Shown: positions 42,962-53,073, numbered from the stretch's first letter. The stretch is 64,000 bases of DNA from Flavobacterium sp. LHD-80 (GCF_030929605.1 NZ_JAVFVS010000007.1:1-64000); one strand, 5' to 3'. Numbers and translations are program-made. The notes: a model not told the origin generated them from the letters alone.

Positions 42962-44327
42962 AAAGATTCCATCCCCCGCCAAGTGCTTTATACAATTCAA
43001 CCATTGAGCTTAATTGTCTTTCTGATAATTGTGCCAAGCTTAATTGCGCATTGAACAAATTAGTTTCAACATCTAAAACTTCTAAGTACGAAACGTAACC
43101 GCTGTCATATCTTTCTCGGGAAAGATTGAAGTTGATTAAAGCCGCTTGAACCTGTCTGTTTCTGGCTTTCCATTCTTCTTTATACGTTCTTATGTTTTGT
43201 ATGGATTGTTCTACTTCAGAAACGGCGCCAATGTAAGTTTTTTGATAAATGAATTTGAATTGTTCTGCTTGTTGCCTGTTGATTTCGACTCTTCTTTTGT
43301 TTTTTCCGAAGGCAAATATCGGTCCTGCAATTCCGGCCGATGCATTTTGCGAATACGAACTTCCTAGAAACAAATTGCTTAAATCAGCACTTGCAAATCC
43401 AGCGATTGCGGCAAGGTTTAAAGAAGGGAAACGCATTGCCTGCGCAACACCAATTCTTTCATTTGCTGCTTTGTATCGTAATTCTGCTGCTTTTACATCG
43501 GGTCTGTTTTCTAATAAGGCAGATGGAAGAGAAAGCGGAATTTCACTTACGATTCGCAATTCGGTATTGCTTTTTCCTCGCGGAATTTCAGTTGGAAGCT
43601 GACCTGTAAGCAATGCAATTGTATTTTCCTGAAATGTTATTTGTCTTTGAATGTTCGGAATCGCGGATTCGGCAATTGCAACTTGCTGTTCAATTTGTAC
43701 TTTGTCAACTTCAGAGATATAGCCATTTTTGAATCTTTGGTTTATAATTTCATAGTATTTCTCTCTGGTCGTAAGTGTTGACTTTGTAATTTCCAGTTGT
43801 TCATCAAGGTTACGCATTTGAAAATAAGCGTACGCGATATTGCTGACAATATCTGAAAGCACAACTTTTCGAGCTTCTTCAGTAGCTAAGAGTTCGGCTT
43901 GTACAGCATTATTTTCATGACGGTATTTTCCCCAGAAATCAAGTTCCCACGACATACTTGCGCCAGCATTTGAGGGTGTAAAGTTTTTCTTGTTACTGTT
44001 TATGGTTGCTCCATATTGAAATGTCGGAAATAAATCGGCTTTAGCATAACCTAATTCGGCACGAAGCTGATCGATTCTGGAAACAGCGATTTTTAGATCG
44101 TAGTTGTTTTCCAATCCTTTTTTGATCAGATCTTTTAAAACGTCGTCATTAAACAAATCAAACCATTTTAAATTGGTAACGTTCGCTAGACTGTCTAAGT
44201 TTCTTTCGTTTTTATATGAATCTGATTTTTGCTGCTCTGGTTTGCTATATTTTGGCCCCACCATACAACCCACGGGAAACAGTATGAGGATAAATATAAC
44301 AACGATTATTTTGTGTCTCTTAATCAT
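42960..44327 (-). CDS. RND efflux outer-membrane factor (TolC/OprM family)
   Basis: ATG at 44327 gives 455 residues; the start overlaps the end of the pump gene by 8 nt. The signal ends in a lipobox (FPVGCMVGPKY), as in OprM-type lipoproteins. Two homologous halves follow with long alpha-helices (for example LTTREKYYEIINQRFKNG and LSRERYDSGYVSYLEVLD). It forms the exit duct through the outer membrane for the pump encoded upstream. Confidence 0.94.
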   Translation of the reverse strand: MIKRHKIIVVIFILILFPVGCMVGPKYSKPEQQKSDSYKNERNLDSLANVTNLKWFDLFNDDVLKDLIKKGLENNYDLKIAVSRIDQLRAELGYAKADLFPTFQYGATINSNKKNFTPSNAGASMSWELDFWGKYRHENNAVQAELLATEEARKVVLSDIVSNIAYAYFQMRNLDEQLEITKSTLTTREKYYEIINQRFKNGYISEVDKVQIEQQVAIAESAIPNIQRQITFQENTIALLTGQLPTEIPRGKSNTELRIVSEIPLSLPSALLENRPDVKAAELRYKAANERIGVAQAMRFPSLNLAAIAGFASADLSNLFLGSSYSQNASAGIAGPIFAFGKNKRRVEINRQQAEQFKFIYQKTYIGAVSEVEQSIQNIRTYKEEWKARNRQVQAALINFNLSRERYDSGYVSYLEVLDVETNLFNAQLSLAQLSERQLSSMVELYKALGGGWNL

Positions 44328-47300
44328 GGTCAGAAGTATTTGATTCCACATTATGTCCTTCAGTCAGAGTTGTATCATCTTTCTTTTTTCCGATGTTTTC
44401 AATCATTACAAATAGACCTGGTACAATTAATACACCTAATACCGTGGCGATTAACATACCACTGAATACCGCCATTCCCATTACGATACGAGCCTGTGAA
44501 CCCGCACCAGTTGCTGTCAGTAAGGGAACTACTCCAAGAATGAATGCGAAAGCGGTCATTAAAATTGGTCGGAAACGAAGTTTAGCCGCAACCATCGCCG
44601 ATTCGTAAAGCGGTTTTCCTTTTTCGTATTCTTCTTTTGCAAACTCTACAATCAGAATGGCATTTTTGGCCACCAATCCAATCAGTAAGACGAGTCCGAT
44701 CTGGGCAAATACGTTGTTGACGTAAGCATCACTTCCAAGCCTTGCCAACATCAGTCCCAAAAAGGCGCCAAATACAGCAAAAGGAGCTCCAAGTAGTACA
44801 CTGAAAGGCAGTTTCCAGCTTTCATATTGTGCAGCAAGAATTAAGAATACAAATACCAATGCCATTATGAAAACCGAACCACCGCCTGGTGAATGTTTTT
44901 CCTGATAAGATAAGTTGATATAATCGAAACTCATATCTGCTGGTAAAGTCTGTTTGGCGACTTCTTCAAGTGCGGTCAGGGCCTGCGCACTACTGTAGCC
45001 GTCATTTGGGCTTCCGCCGATTTCTGCTGATCGGAATAAATTTAAACGATTTGTAAAATCAGGTCCGGTAACTTTAGTTGCTGTAACTAATGTGGAAACA
45101 GGAAGCATATCGCCCAAATTATTTTTTACATAAATCAAATTTAGGTCTTCCGGACTTACACGATCTGCCGCTTCACCCTGAAGGTAAACTTTGTACTGAC
45201 GACCAAAACGGTTGAAATCATTCACATAACTTCCTCCTAAAAAGGCACCTAATGCTTCGGTGACTTTTGAAACAGGTATGCCTAATTTCATGGCTTTGTC
45301 ATTGTCAATTTCTAATTTGACTTGTGGAGTACCGGCATTAAAAGTAGTATAAATTCGTTTTATTTCTGGACGCTGCTGTGCGGCCGCTATAAAAGCTTGA
45401 GTTTGTTCTGCCAAATATTGTGGTGTATTTCCACCTCTGTCTTGCAACATTAAACTAAATCCTGCCGATGCACCTAATCCTTGAATTGCCGGAGGCCCAA
45501 ATGAAAAGCAAGTTGCCGTTGTAATTTGGGTAGCAAGTTTAATGTTTAGTCTGTCTACAAATTGTTTGGCAGTTTCCGCTCGGTCTTCCCAAGGTTTTAA
45601 TGAGATGAAAATAAAAGCATTGTTAGGTTGATAGGAGTTAGTAAGCATACTAAATCCGTTGATTGTTGTATAAGATAAGATCGATTTTTCTTCTTTTAGG
45701 AAACTGTCTACTTTTTTCGAAATTTCATCTGTACGCTGTAATGACGATGCAGGAGGCAATGCAATATTTACCAAAACGTAACCTTGATCTTCTTCGGGAA
45801 TAAATCCTAATGGAATTTTCTTTCCTAAAAATGCAGTAGCCACTAATATGACTACCAATAAAAGAACAATTCGCATGGCTTTTTTTGCAAAAAATGTGGC
45901 TCCACTGATATATTTTCCAGTAACTTTTTCGAAGATTCTATTAAATCCGGCAAAAAACTTCGCTAACCATCCCGTTTGTTCTTCAATAGGTTTGGTCGGT
46001 TTTAATAACATAGCACAGAGCGCGGGACTTAGAGACAATGCACTAAATGCCGAGAACGCGACCGAGACGGCAATGGTTATGGCAAACTGTTGATAAAATC
46101 GTCCGGTAATTCCTGGTGTCATCGCAACCGGAATAAACACGGCACATAAAATTAAAGCAATCGCAATTACAGGACCCGAAACTTCTTTCATGGCCTGAAC
46201 GGTAGCTTCCTTCGGGGTTTTGCCATGTTCGATATGATGAATAACGGCTTCAACAACCACAATCGCATCATCGACCACAATACCAATTGCTAACACTAAT
46301 CCTAAAAGTGATAATGTATTGATTGAAAATCCTAACATTGGGAAAACCGCAATAGTTCCAATAAGCGAAACAGGAACCGTAATTAGCGGAATTAAAGTAG
46401 CACGCCAGTTTTGAAGAAAAATGAATACTACTAAAATTACCAATATAATGGCTTCAAAAAGGGTATGCACAATGTCGTCAACTCCCGCGGTAATGGCTAA
46501 AGTTGTGTCTAGAGATTCTTGATATTCGATGTCTTTTGGAAACTTCTCTGATAAAAGTTTCATTGCGTTTTTTGCGTTTTCGGCTACATCGAGAGCATTA
46601 CTTCCGGGCATTTGGTATAACGCTACAACGGCGCTTGGTGAACTGTTTCTTCGTGCAGAAGAACTGTAATTTTCTGTTCCAAGTTCAATTCGCGCAATGT
46701 CTGCCATTAAAACCTGAGCTCCGTCTTGTTTACTTCGAACGACAATATTTCCAAATTCTTTTTCAGTAACTAATCGATCCTGAAGTGTTACACCATATGT
46801 AAATTCGGTATTGGCAGGAGCAGGCTCAGCACCAAATTTTCCTCCTGGACTAATCATGTTTTGGGCGTTCAGTGCATTTTTTACATCATCAACTGTAACT
46901 CCAAGTTTGCTCATCATATCGGCCTTGAGCCAAATTCTCATCGAGTAATCACTTCCTCCAAAGAGCGTAACTTCTCCAACTCCTTTGATACGGGCCAATT
47001 GATCTACAATGTTTATACTCGCATAGTTGTTCAAAAACTTAGCATCATATTTTGGATTGGTCGATGTTACCGTGAACAACATCATTGGGAAAGACAAAGA
47101 TTTCTTCACTACAACTCCTTGTTGTTTTACACTCGAAGGCATAAAAGGAGCCGATTGGTTTTGTCTGTTTTGGGTAAGCATATTGGCATTATCCAAATTG
47201 GTTCCCACGTCAAAAGTTACCTCAATGGTACAAGCTCCATCAGAAGTGTTGATTGACTTCATGTATAACATGTTTTCAACACCATTTACTTTTTGCTCAA

Positions 47301-47493
47301 TTGGCGTTGCAACTGCCTGTTCAACATTCAGCGCATTTGCTCCTGTAAAAGAAGTAGTAATTTTTACAACAGGAGGATTAATATCCGGATATTGCGAAAT
47401 AGGCGTTTTTTGTAATGCCAGTAATCCAAGTATCACAATAATAATACTGATTACAATAGCAACGATTGGTCTTCGAACGAAAAATTCTCCCAT
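44320..47493 (-). CDS. RND efflux pump inner-membrane subunit (HAE1 type)
   Basis: The 1057-residue protein has the AcrB/MexB plan: a first helix after FVRRPIVAIVISIIIVILG, two large periplasmic loops, and twelve membrane helices. The proton-relay motif GIVVDDAIVVVEAV and the closing GMAVFSGMLIATVLGVLIVP are clear. It pumps hydrophobic drugs, detergents or bile-like compounds using the proton gradient. The operon order is adaptor, pump, outer factor; no regulator gene is adjacent. Confidence 0.96.
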   Translation of the reverse strand: MGEFFVRRPIVAIVISIIIVILGLLALQKTPISQYPDINPPVVKITTSFTGANALNVEQAVATPIEQKVNGVENMLYMKSINTSDGACTIEVTFDVGTNLDNANMLTQNRQNQSAPFMPSSVKQQGVVVKKSLSFPMMLFTVTSTNPKYDAKFLNNYASINIVDQLARIKGVGEVTLFGGSDYSMRIWLKADMMSKLGVTVDDVKNALNAQNMISPGGKFGAEPAPANTEFTYGVTLQDRLVTEKEFGNIVVRSKQDGAQVLMADIARIELGTENYSSSARRNSSPSAVVALYQMPGSNALDVAENAKNAMKLLSEKFPKDIEYQESLDTTLAITAGVDDIVHTLFEAIILVILVVFIFLQNWRATLIPLITVPVSLIGTIAVFPMLGFSINTLSLLGLVLAIGIVVDDAIVVVEAVIHHIEHGKTPKEATVQAMKEVSGPVIAIALILCAVFIPVAMTPGITGRFYQQFAITIAVSVAFSAFSALSLSPALCAMLLKPTKPIEEQTGWLAKFFAGFNRIFEKVTGKYISGATFFAKKAMRIVLLLVVILVATAFLGKKIPLGFIPEEDQGYVLVNIALPPASSLQRTDEISKKVDSFLKEEKSILSYTTINGFSMLTNSYQPNNAFIFISLKPWEDRAETAKQFVDRLNIKLATQITTATCFSFGPPAIQGLGASAGFSLMLQDRGGNTPQYLAEQTQAFIAAAQQRPEIKRIYTTFNAGTPQVKLEIDNDKAMKLGIPVSKVTEALGAFLGGSYVNDFNRFGRQYKVYLQGEAADRVSPEDLNLIYVKNNLGDMLPVSTLVTATKVTGPDFTNRLNLFRSAEIGGSPNDGYSSAQALTALEEVAKQTLPADMSFDYINLSYQEKHSPGGGSVFIMALVFVFLILAAQYESWKLPFSVLLGAPFAVFGAFLGLMLARLGSDAYVNNVFAQIGLVLLIGLVAKNAILIVEFAKEEYEKGKPLYESAMVAAKLRFRPILMTAFAFILGVVPLLTATGAGSQARIVMGMAVFSGMLIATVLGVLIVPGLFVMIENIGKKKDDTTLTEGHNVESNTSDHD

Positions 47494-47513
47494 AATACTA
47501 TGTATCTAGATTA

Positions 47514-48659
47514 TTATTTAGTAACTGCAGTTTCTGTTTCACCTAATTGCCATTGTGTGACTTTTGGTGTAATAACACTTCCATTTTTCAATAATGAAGT
47601 GCCTCCCATGGCTATCTTGTCGCCGGGTTTTAAACCTTCTTCAATGATATATCCATTTTGAACTGCTGGACCTGGTTTTACAATTTGCATTTGCACTTTA
47701 TTGTCATTTCCTAAAACATAAACTTGATAAATACCTTGTACTTCTATAACAGCGCGTTGCGGAATTACAATGGCATCTTTGCGAATGTCAGTCAGTAACG
47801 CAATTTTTGCATATTGTCCAGGACGAAGTAATTTGTCCGGATTAGGAAATGCAGCTTCAAACGTCATGGCACCAGTAGCGGGATCTATTTGTCTGTCCGT
47901 AAAACTTACTCTTCCGGTTTGAGGATAGATTGAACCATCTGATAATTTTAAAGTAACAGATGCTCCGGAACCTTTTAAAGCCGAATTTGGTTTGGTAAAT
48001 TCTCTGTACAAACGCAAAAATTCCTGTTCGCTCATGGTGAAACGAACTCTGACATCTCCTAAATCAGAAATGGTATTTAAAATTGAAGCGGGACCCGGAC
48101 GAACATAATCGCCAACTCTCACTTTTGAAATTCCGATTAATCCGGAAATAGGAGCAACGATTCGGCAATAGCCTAATTCAATTTTAGCATTTTGTACAGA
48201 TGCGTCTGATGCTTTGATTTGAGCAATCGAAGCAGTATAAGCTGATTTGGCCGAAACTAATTCTCTTTGGCTGACTGCATTCATTTTTGCCAATGGCGTA
48301 ATCATGTCCAAATCTGATTTTGTTTTTGATAATCTTGCCTGAGATTCTGCAGCGCCACCTTCGGCTTCATTAAGTTTGGCTCTATAAGGAAGTGCATCAA
48401 TGGTATACAATAGTTGTCCTTTGGCAACAAAACTACCTTCTTTAAAATTTATGCTTTCGATAAGACCATCGACCCGTGGATTAATTTGAATATCGGATTG
48501 ACCAAAAGTTTGTCCAGTATATTCAGATTCTATTTTAACATCTTGCTGTAAAACGGTTGTAACTGAAATTTCGAGTGGCTTAGGTTGTGGTGGGGCTTCT
48601 TTTTTGCAGGATAACAATAAAAAAAGTAAGAAAATTGCTGGAGGGTAGATTTTGTTCAT
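47514..48659 (-). CDS. RND efflux periplasmic adaptor (MFP) lipoprotein
   Basis: The 381-residue protein has a lipobox at LLLSCKKE and the adaptor layout: a lipoyl half near GLIESINFKEGSFVAKGQLLY, a helical hairpin (about 95-160), a second lipoyl half with GYCRIVAPISGLIG, and a beta-barrel part. It joins the inner pump and the outer duct. It is the first gene of the three-gene operon. The upstream gap (48660-48940) is AT-rich, and I see no clear operator in it. Confidence 0.94.
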   Translation of the reverse strand: MNKIYPPAIFLLFLLLSCKKEAPPQPKPLEISVTTVLQQDVKIESEYTGQTFGQSDIQINPRVDGLIESINFKEGSFVAKGQLLYTIDALPYRAKLNEAEGGAAESQARLSKTKSDLDMITPLAKMNAVSQRELVSAKSAYTASIAQIKASDASVQNAKIELGYCRIVAPISGLIGISKVRVGDYVRPGPASILNTISDLGDVRVRFTMSEQEFLRLYREFTKPNSALKGSGASVTLKLSDGSIYPQTGRVSFTDRQIDPATGAMTFEAAFPNPDKLLRPGQYAKIALLTDIRKDAIVIPQRAVIEVQGIYQVYVLGNDNKVQMQIVKPGPAVQNGYIIEEGLKPGDKIAMGGTSLLKNGSVITPKVTQWQLGETETAVTK

Positions 48660-48940
48660 TTTTAATTTTTTATTAAATTTTATTAAAACTCAACTAACTA
48701 AAAACCAAATAATTCCTTAGCTAAGTTAACATTTTTTTAATTAAGATTTGAAATATTATTTTCATTTTGAATTTTTACTAAATTTATATTTAATTGGTAT
48801 TCAAGTGTTAATAAAATCGACTAAATGATGTAAAATACCGCCAAACTGCATTTTTTGTAAGGATAAATTTTTACTATTTCTTTTTTTAATTTTAAAAAGT
48901 TTCTGTTATGTAAAAAAAAAATAAAATAAAACCAGACAAT

Positions 48941-49870
48941 TTGAGCTCTGTTTCAGACCATCTAAAATCATTAAGCAAAAAAGAATTGCTGCATAAGGCA
49001 AAGAAATTTTCAGAGCAATATTGTGTAGGTGATGATAAAGATTTTACATTAAAAGACAAACCCACTTCTTATTTCGGAAATGAATCAAAATCAGCGATCA
49101 AAGAGAGTTTGCAAATGGGGGTAAAAGCATTGGCTGCTATGCAAGACACGCTTTATGCTCAAGATAAATGGTCGGTTTTAATTATTTTTCAGGCAATGGA
49201 TGCTGCAGGGAAAGACGGTGCCATCAAACATGTAATGTCTGGCATAAATCCACAAGGTTGTCAAGTTTCTTCTTTCAAAGGACCGAGTTCAGAGGAATTA
49301 GACCATGATTATCTTTGGCGTTGCCAAAAACATTTGCCGGAAAGAGGACGAATCGGAATTTTTAATCGCTCTTACTATGAAGAAGTTTTAGTCGTTCGCG
49401 TGCATGAACAAATTTTAAGAGGGCAAAAAATCCCAGAAAAATTGATTACGGAAGATATTTGGGATCAGCGTTTTCAAGACATTCGAAACTTTGAAAAATA
49501 TTTGAACAGAAACGGAACGGTTGTAATCAAGTTTTTCTTAAATGTTTCCAAAGAGGAGCAAAAAAGAAGATTTATCGAAAGAGTTGACAATCCCGATAAA
49601 AACTGGAAATTCAGCGCCACCGATGCCAAAGAAAGAGGCTATTGGAACGATTATATGTTTGCTTATGAAGAATTGATCAAAAACACCTCAACCAAAAAAT
49701 CACCATGGTATGTAATTCCAGCCGATAATAAATATTATGCCCGAATTGCCATTGCCTCAGCCATTATTCATGCATTAGATGAAATGGATTTAGAATATCC
49801 AAAAGTAAGCGAAGAAAAAATCGCAGAATTGAATGCAGTCAAACAAGCATTACTAGATGAAAAAGATTAA
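48941..49870 (+). CDS. Polyphosphate kinase 2 family protein
   Basis: The 309-residue product has a Walker A motif MDAAGKDG (about 86-93) and the Walker B and lid regions GRIGIFNRSYYEEVLVVRVH and FLNVSKEEQKRRFIERVDNP, all diagnostic of PPK2. These enzymes move phosphate between polyphosphate and nucleotides. The start is TTG at 48941. The only nearby in-frame ATG (48908) is followed at once by TAA, so it cannot serve. The spacing from GAGCT-like sequence is poor, so the start could be improved by experiment. Confidence 0.92.
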   Translation: MSSVSDHLKSLSKKELLHKAKKFSEQYCVGDDKDFTLKDKPTSYFGNESKSAIKESLQMGVKALAAMQDTLYAQDKWSVLIIFQAMDAAGKDGAIKHVMSGINPQGCQVSSFKGPSSEELDHDYLWRCQKHLPERGRIGIFNRSYYEEVLVVRVHEQILRGQKIPEKLITEDIWDQRFQDIRNFEKYLNRNGTVVIKFFLNVSKEEQKRRFIERVDNPDKNWKFSATDAKERGYWNDYMFAYEELIKNTSTKKSPWYVIPADNKYYARIAIASAIIHALDEMDLEYPKVSEEKIAELNAVKQALLDEKD

Positions 49871-49925
49871 CAAGCGAAAACAGTTATACAGTTTTGCTTT
49901 TTAAAAACCTTAGTGCCTGAGAACC

Positions 49926-49956
49926 TTTGTAACTTAGAACCTTTTTTGTACTTTTG
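49926..49956 (+). promoter_or_regulatory. Promoter of trhO
   Basis: TTTG (49926-49929) and TACTTTTG (49949-49956) are separated by 19 nt, a textbook Bacteroidota -33/-7 pair. The -7 element ends 40 nt before the trhO ATG. The -33 part lies within AACCTTTG-type repeat words. Confidence 0.85.
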
Positions 49957-49996
49957 CAGCTCAAAAATATATTCTTAACTTAAAACTGTTTATAGC

Positions 49997-51355
49997 ATGC
50001 AACTGTATAACACTTTGAGCGCAGAAGAAAGAGCTATCATGATCGATGATGCAGGTAAACAACGTCTTACGTTGTCTTTCTATGCGTATGCCAAAATTGA
50101 AGATCCCAAAAAATTTCGCGATGATTTATTTCTAGCCTGGAACGCACTTGATGCTTTAGGCCGAATTTATGTTGCCAATGAAGGAATAAATGCTCAAATG
50201 AGTATTCCTGAAGAAAATTTGGAGACTTTTAGAGCAACTCTTGAAGTTTATGATTTCATGAAAGGCATTCGTTTAAATGAAGCTGTAGAACATGACGATC
50301 ATTCCTTTTTAAAATTAACTATTAAAGTACGTCACAAAATCGTTGCCGACGGTTTGAATGATGATACCTTTGATGTAACTAATATTGGCGTTCACTTGAA
50401 AGCCAGAGAGTTCAACGAAATTCTTGATGATCCAAACACAATTGTGGTTGATTTTAGAAATCATTACGAAAGTGAAGTCGGACATTTTAAGAACGCTATT
50501 ACTCCAGATGTTGAAACTTTTAGAGAGAGTTTGCCAATCATCAACGAGCAACTTCAAAACCATAAAGAAGATAAAAATCTGGTAATGTATTGTACTGGAG
50601 GAATTCGTTGTGAAAAAGCAAGTGCTTATTTTAAACACCAAGGTTTTAAAAATGTATTTCAATTGGAAGGCGGAATTATCAATTATGCTAAACAAATTGA
50701 AGCTGAAGGTTTAGAAAGCAAATTCATCGGGAAAAACTTTGTATTTGATAATCGTCTTGGCGAAAGAATCACGGATGATATTATTTCGCAATGTCATCAA
50801 TGCGGAAAACCTTGTGACAATCACACGAACTGTGAAAACGACGGCTGTCATTTGTTGTTTATTCAATGTGACGAATGCAAAACAGCAATGGAAAATTGTT
50901 GTTCTACAGAATGCCTTGAAATTATTCATATGCCTTTAGTGGACCAAGTTCGTTTGAGAACTGGAAAACAAGTTGGAAATAAAGTATTCCGAAAAGGAAA
51001 ATCGGAAAACCTGAAATTCAAACATTCGGGAGAATTGCCAAATGCTGCTCTTGCTGAGATTGAAAAACCAGTCGATATTCGTCAGAAAATAAAAGTGAAA
51101 AAAGTACTTCTTGGAAAAGCAGAACATTATTATGTAAAAGCACAAGTTGGACAATTTACAATTGAAAACCAAGAGTTAAACAGCGGTGATAAAATCTTAA
51201 TTTCTGGTCCAACTACTGGAAATCAGGAAATGGTTTTAGAAAAACTGATTGTTGACGGAGCTGAAACTCAATCTGCTAAAATTGGTGATAAAGTTACTTT
51301 TGAAGTTCCTTTTAGAATTAGATTATCGGATAAAGTTTACAAGATTTTAGATTGA
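49997..51355 (+). CDS. trhO: tRNA uridine(34) hydroxylase TrhO with extra C-terminal U32-type domain
   Basis: The 452-residue protein is the O2-dependent enzyme that makes 5-hydroxyuridine at tRNA position 34. An N-terminal acylphosphatase-like domain (about 25-115) precedes the rhodanese domain with the active Cys199 in CTGGIRC and the Cys-rich tail (about 266-306). E. coli TrhO ends near residue 350. Here residues about 366-452 form an added domain that closely matches the C-terminus of the next gene product, TrhP. The gene has its own promoter and a strong terminator. Confidence 0.95.
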   Translation: MQLYNTLSAEERAIMIDDAGKQRLTLSFYAYAKIEDPKKFRDDLFLAWNALDALGRIYVANEGINAQMSIPEENLETFRATLEVYDFMKGIRLNEAVEHDDHSFLKLTIKVRHKIVADGLNDDTFDVTNIGVHLKAREFNEILDDPNTIVVDFRNHYESEVGHFKNAITPDVETFRESLPIINEQLQNHKEDKNLVMYCTGGIRCEKASAYFKHQGFKNVFQLEGGIINYAKQIEAEGLESKFIGKNFVFDNRLGERITDDIISQCHQCGKPCDNHTNCENDGCHLLFIQCDECKTAMENCCSTECLEIIHMPLVDQVRLRTGKQVGNKVFRKGKSENLKFKHSGELPNAALAEIEKPVDIRQKIKVKKVLLGKAEHYYVKAQVGQFTIENQELNSGDKILISGPTTGNQEMVLEKLIVDGAETQSAKIGDKVTFEVPFRIRLSDKVYKILD

Positions 51356-51405
51356 ATTTAATAGGAGTGTTACGATATTTACGTTAAATTTTGATAATAT
51401 AGAAC

Positions 51406-51436
51406 AAAGCCCACTGTTTCAGCAGTGGGCTTTTTT
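51406..51436 (+). terminator. Terminator after trhO
   Basis: AAAGCCCACTG and CAGTGGGCTTT form a perfect 11-bp stem with a 6-nt loop and a run of six T. It separates trhO from trhP, so the two are not one simple transcript. Confidence 0.95.
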
Positions 51437-51576
51437 AATAAGAGAATATACTGTGAATAATTTTTAAAACATAAACTATGATATAAATCATAGGAATCTA
51501 ATCTACACCCACATTATTTTTGTCGATTGTTAGATGACTGATTAAAAATCATTTCATTGAAATAATAGAATCAAAA

Positions 51577-52818
51577 ATGACAATTAACAATACAATCGAA
51601 CTTATGTCTCCAGCTGGAGATTTTGAGTCACTTCAGGCTGCTTTAGACAATGGCTGTGATTCCGTATATTTTGGAGTTGAACAGCTTAATATGCGTGCAC
51701 GTTCAACGGTAAACTTTACCATTGACGATTTAAAAGAAATTGCCAATCGATGCGAAGCAAAAAAAGTTCGAAGCTATTTGACTTTAAACACTATTATTTA
51801 CGATCATGATCTATCAGTCGTAAAAACATTATTGACCAAAGCCAAAGAAGCAAATATTACGGCAGTAATTGCATCTGATCAGGCTGTAATAGCTATGGCA
51901 AGATCAATTGGAATGGAAATTCACATTTCAACCCAGTTGAATGTAACGAATATCGAGACCATAAAATTCTACAGTTTATTTGCAGATACGATGGTTTTAA
52001 GCCGAGAATTAAGCTTGCGTCAAGTAAAAAATATTACGGCTCAAATTGAAAAAGAACAAATAAAAGGCCCAAATGGTAATTTAGTCGAAATCGAAATTTT
52101 TGGCCATGGTGCTTTGTGCATGGCGGTTTCAGGAAAATGTTATTTAAGTCTGCATTCAAATAACTCATCTGCAAATCGTGGTGCTTGCAAACAAAACTGC
52201 CGAAAAAAATATACGGTTATTGATCAGGAAACAGGTTTCGAAATCGAATTGGATAACGAATACATGATGTCGCCAAAAGATTTATGTACAATTGATTTCC
52301 TAGATCAAGTTATCGATTCCGGAATTCAAGTTTTAAAAATCGAAGGACGCGGACGCGCACCAGAATATGTGGCAACTGTAACCAAAACGTATCGCGAAGC
52401 AATTGATGCGTATTACGATGAAACTTTCTCAAAAGAAAAGACCGCAGTTTGGATGGAAGCTTTAGAAACCGTTTACAATCGCGGATTTTGGTCCGGATAT
52501 TATTTGGGTCAGGAATTAGGAGAATGGAGTGATATTCCAGGATCTGCGGCAACTCAGAAGAAAGTTTATGTTGGAAGAGGAACGCATTATTTCCCAAAAG
52601 CAGAAGTTGGCCAATTTAAAATAGAAGCGTACGATATCAAAATCGGGGATAAAATTCTCGTAACAGGACCAAGCACAGGAGCGCAGGAAATGATTATCGA
52701 CGAAATGTTTGTAAATGATCTTGCGACAGAAAAAGCGACAAAAGGTGACGATTGCACTTTTAAATTGCCTTTTAGAATTAGAATGTCTGACAAATTATAT
52801 AAAATTGTTGAGGCATAA
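51577..52818 (+). CDS. trhP: tRNA hydroxylation protein TrhP (peptidase U32 family)
   Basis: The 413-residue protein has the U32 core, beginning with LMSPAGDFESLQAALDNGCDSVYFG. The cysteine set Cys181, Cys188, Cys204 and Cys208 in the GALCMAVSGKC and RGACKQNC motifs is known in this family to hold an iron-sulfur cluster. TrhP makes 5-hydroxyuridine at tRNA position 34 without oxygen, using prephenate-derived hydroxyl. The C-terminal domain (about 327-413) is the usual U32 C-domain. The stop overlaps the ferredoxin ATG (TAATG). Confidence 0.95.
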   Translation: MTINNTIELMSPAGDFESLQAALDNGCDSVYFGVEQLNMRARSTVNFTIDDLKEIANRCEAKKVRSYLTLNTIIYDHDLSVVKTLLTKAKEANITAVIASDQAVIAMARSIGMEIHISTQLNVTNIETIKFYSLFADTMVLSRELSLRQVKNITAQIEKEQIKGPNGNLVEIEIFGHGALCMAVSGKCYLSLHSNNSSANRGACKQNCRKKYTVIDQETGFEIELDNEYMMSPKDLCTIDFLDQVIDSGIQVLKIEGRGRAPEYVATVTKTYREAIDAYYDETFSKEKTAVWMEALETVYNRGFWSGYYLGQELGEWSDIPGSAATQKKVYVGRGTHYFPKAEVGQFKIEAYDIKIGDKILVTGPSTGAQEMIIDEMFVNDLATEKATKGDDCTFKLPFRIRMSDKLYKIVEA

Positions 52819-53048
52819 TGGTAGTCGTAACTTTACAAAGAGATAAATGCATTGGTTGTAACTATTGCGTCGAAATGGATCCAGTTCATTTTCAAATGTC
52901 AAAAAAAGATGGAAAATCAGTTTTGATTCATTCGCAGAATGCAAAAGGCTTTTTTACACTTAAATCCCCAAATCATGCAATTGTAGAAAGTTGTGAATTG
53001 GCTGCAAAAGCGTGTCCGGTGAAAATTATTACGGTGAAAGAAACCTAA
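52818..53048 (+). CDS. Small [4Fe-4S] ferredoxin
   Basis: The 76-residue protein has CIGCNYC (Cys10, Cys13, Cys16 of C-x2-C-x2-C) and ACPVKI with the fourth Cys, the layout of one-cluster ferredoxins. An extra Cys in ESCELAAK may form a disulfide. It is coupled to trhP by a one-base overlap, so it most likely feeds electrons to the TrhP iron-sulfur cluster. Confidence 0.93.
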   Translation: MVVVTLQRDKCIGCNYCVEMDPVHFQMSKKDGKSVLIHSQNAKGFFTLKSPNHAIVESCELAAKACPVKIITVKET

Positions 53049-53073
53049 AAAATAAACGTATAGAATCCTAAAT

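Noticed and set aside
48908..48913. ATG start of the PPK2 gene at 48908
   Set aside because: The next in-frame codon is TAA, so this ATG cannot start the protein; TTG at 48941 is the first usable start.
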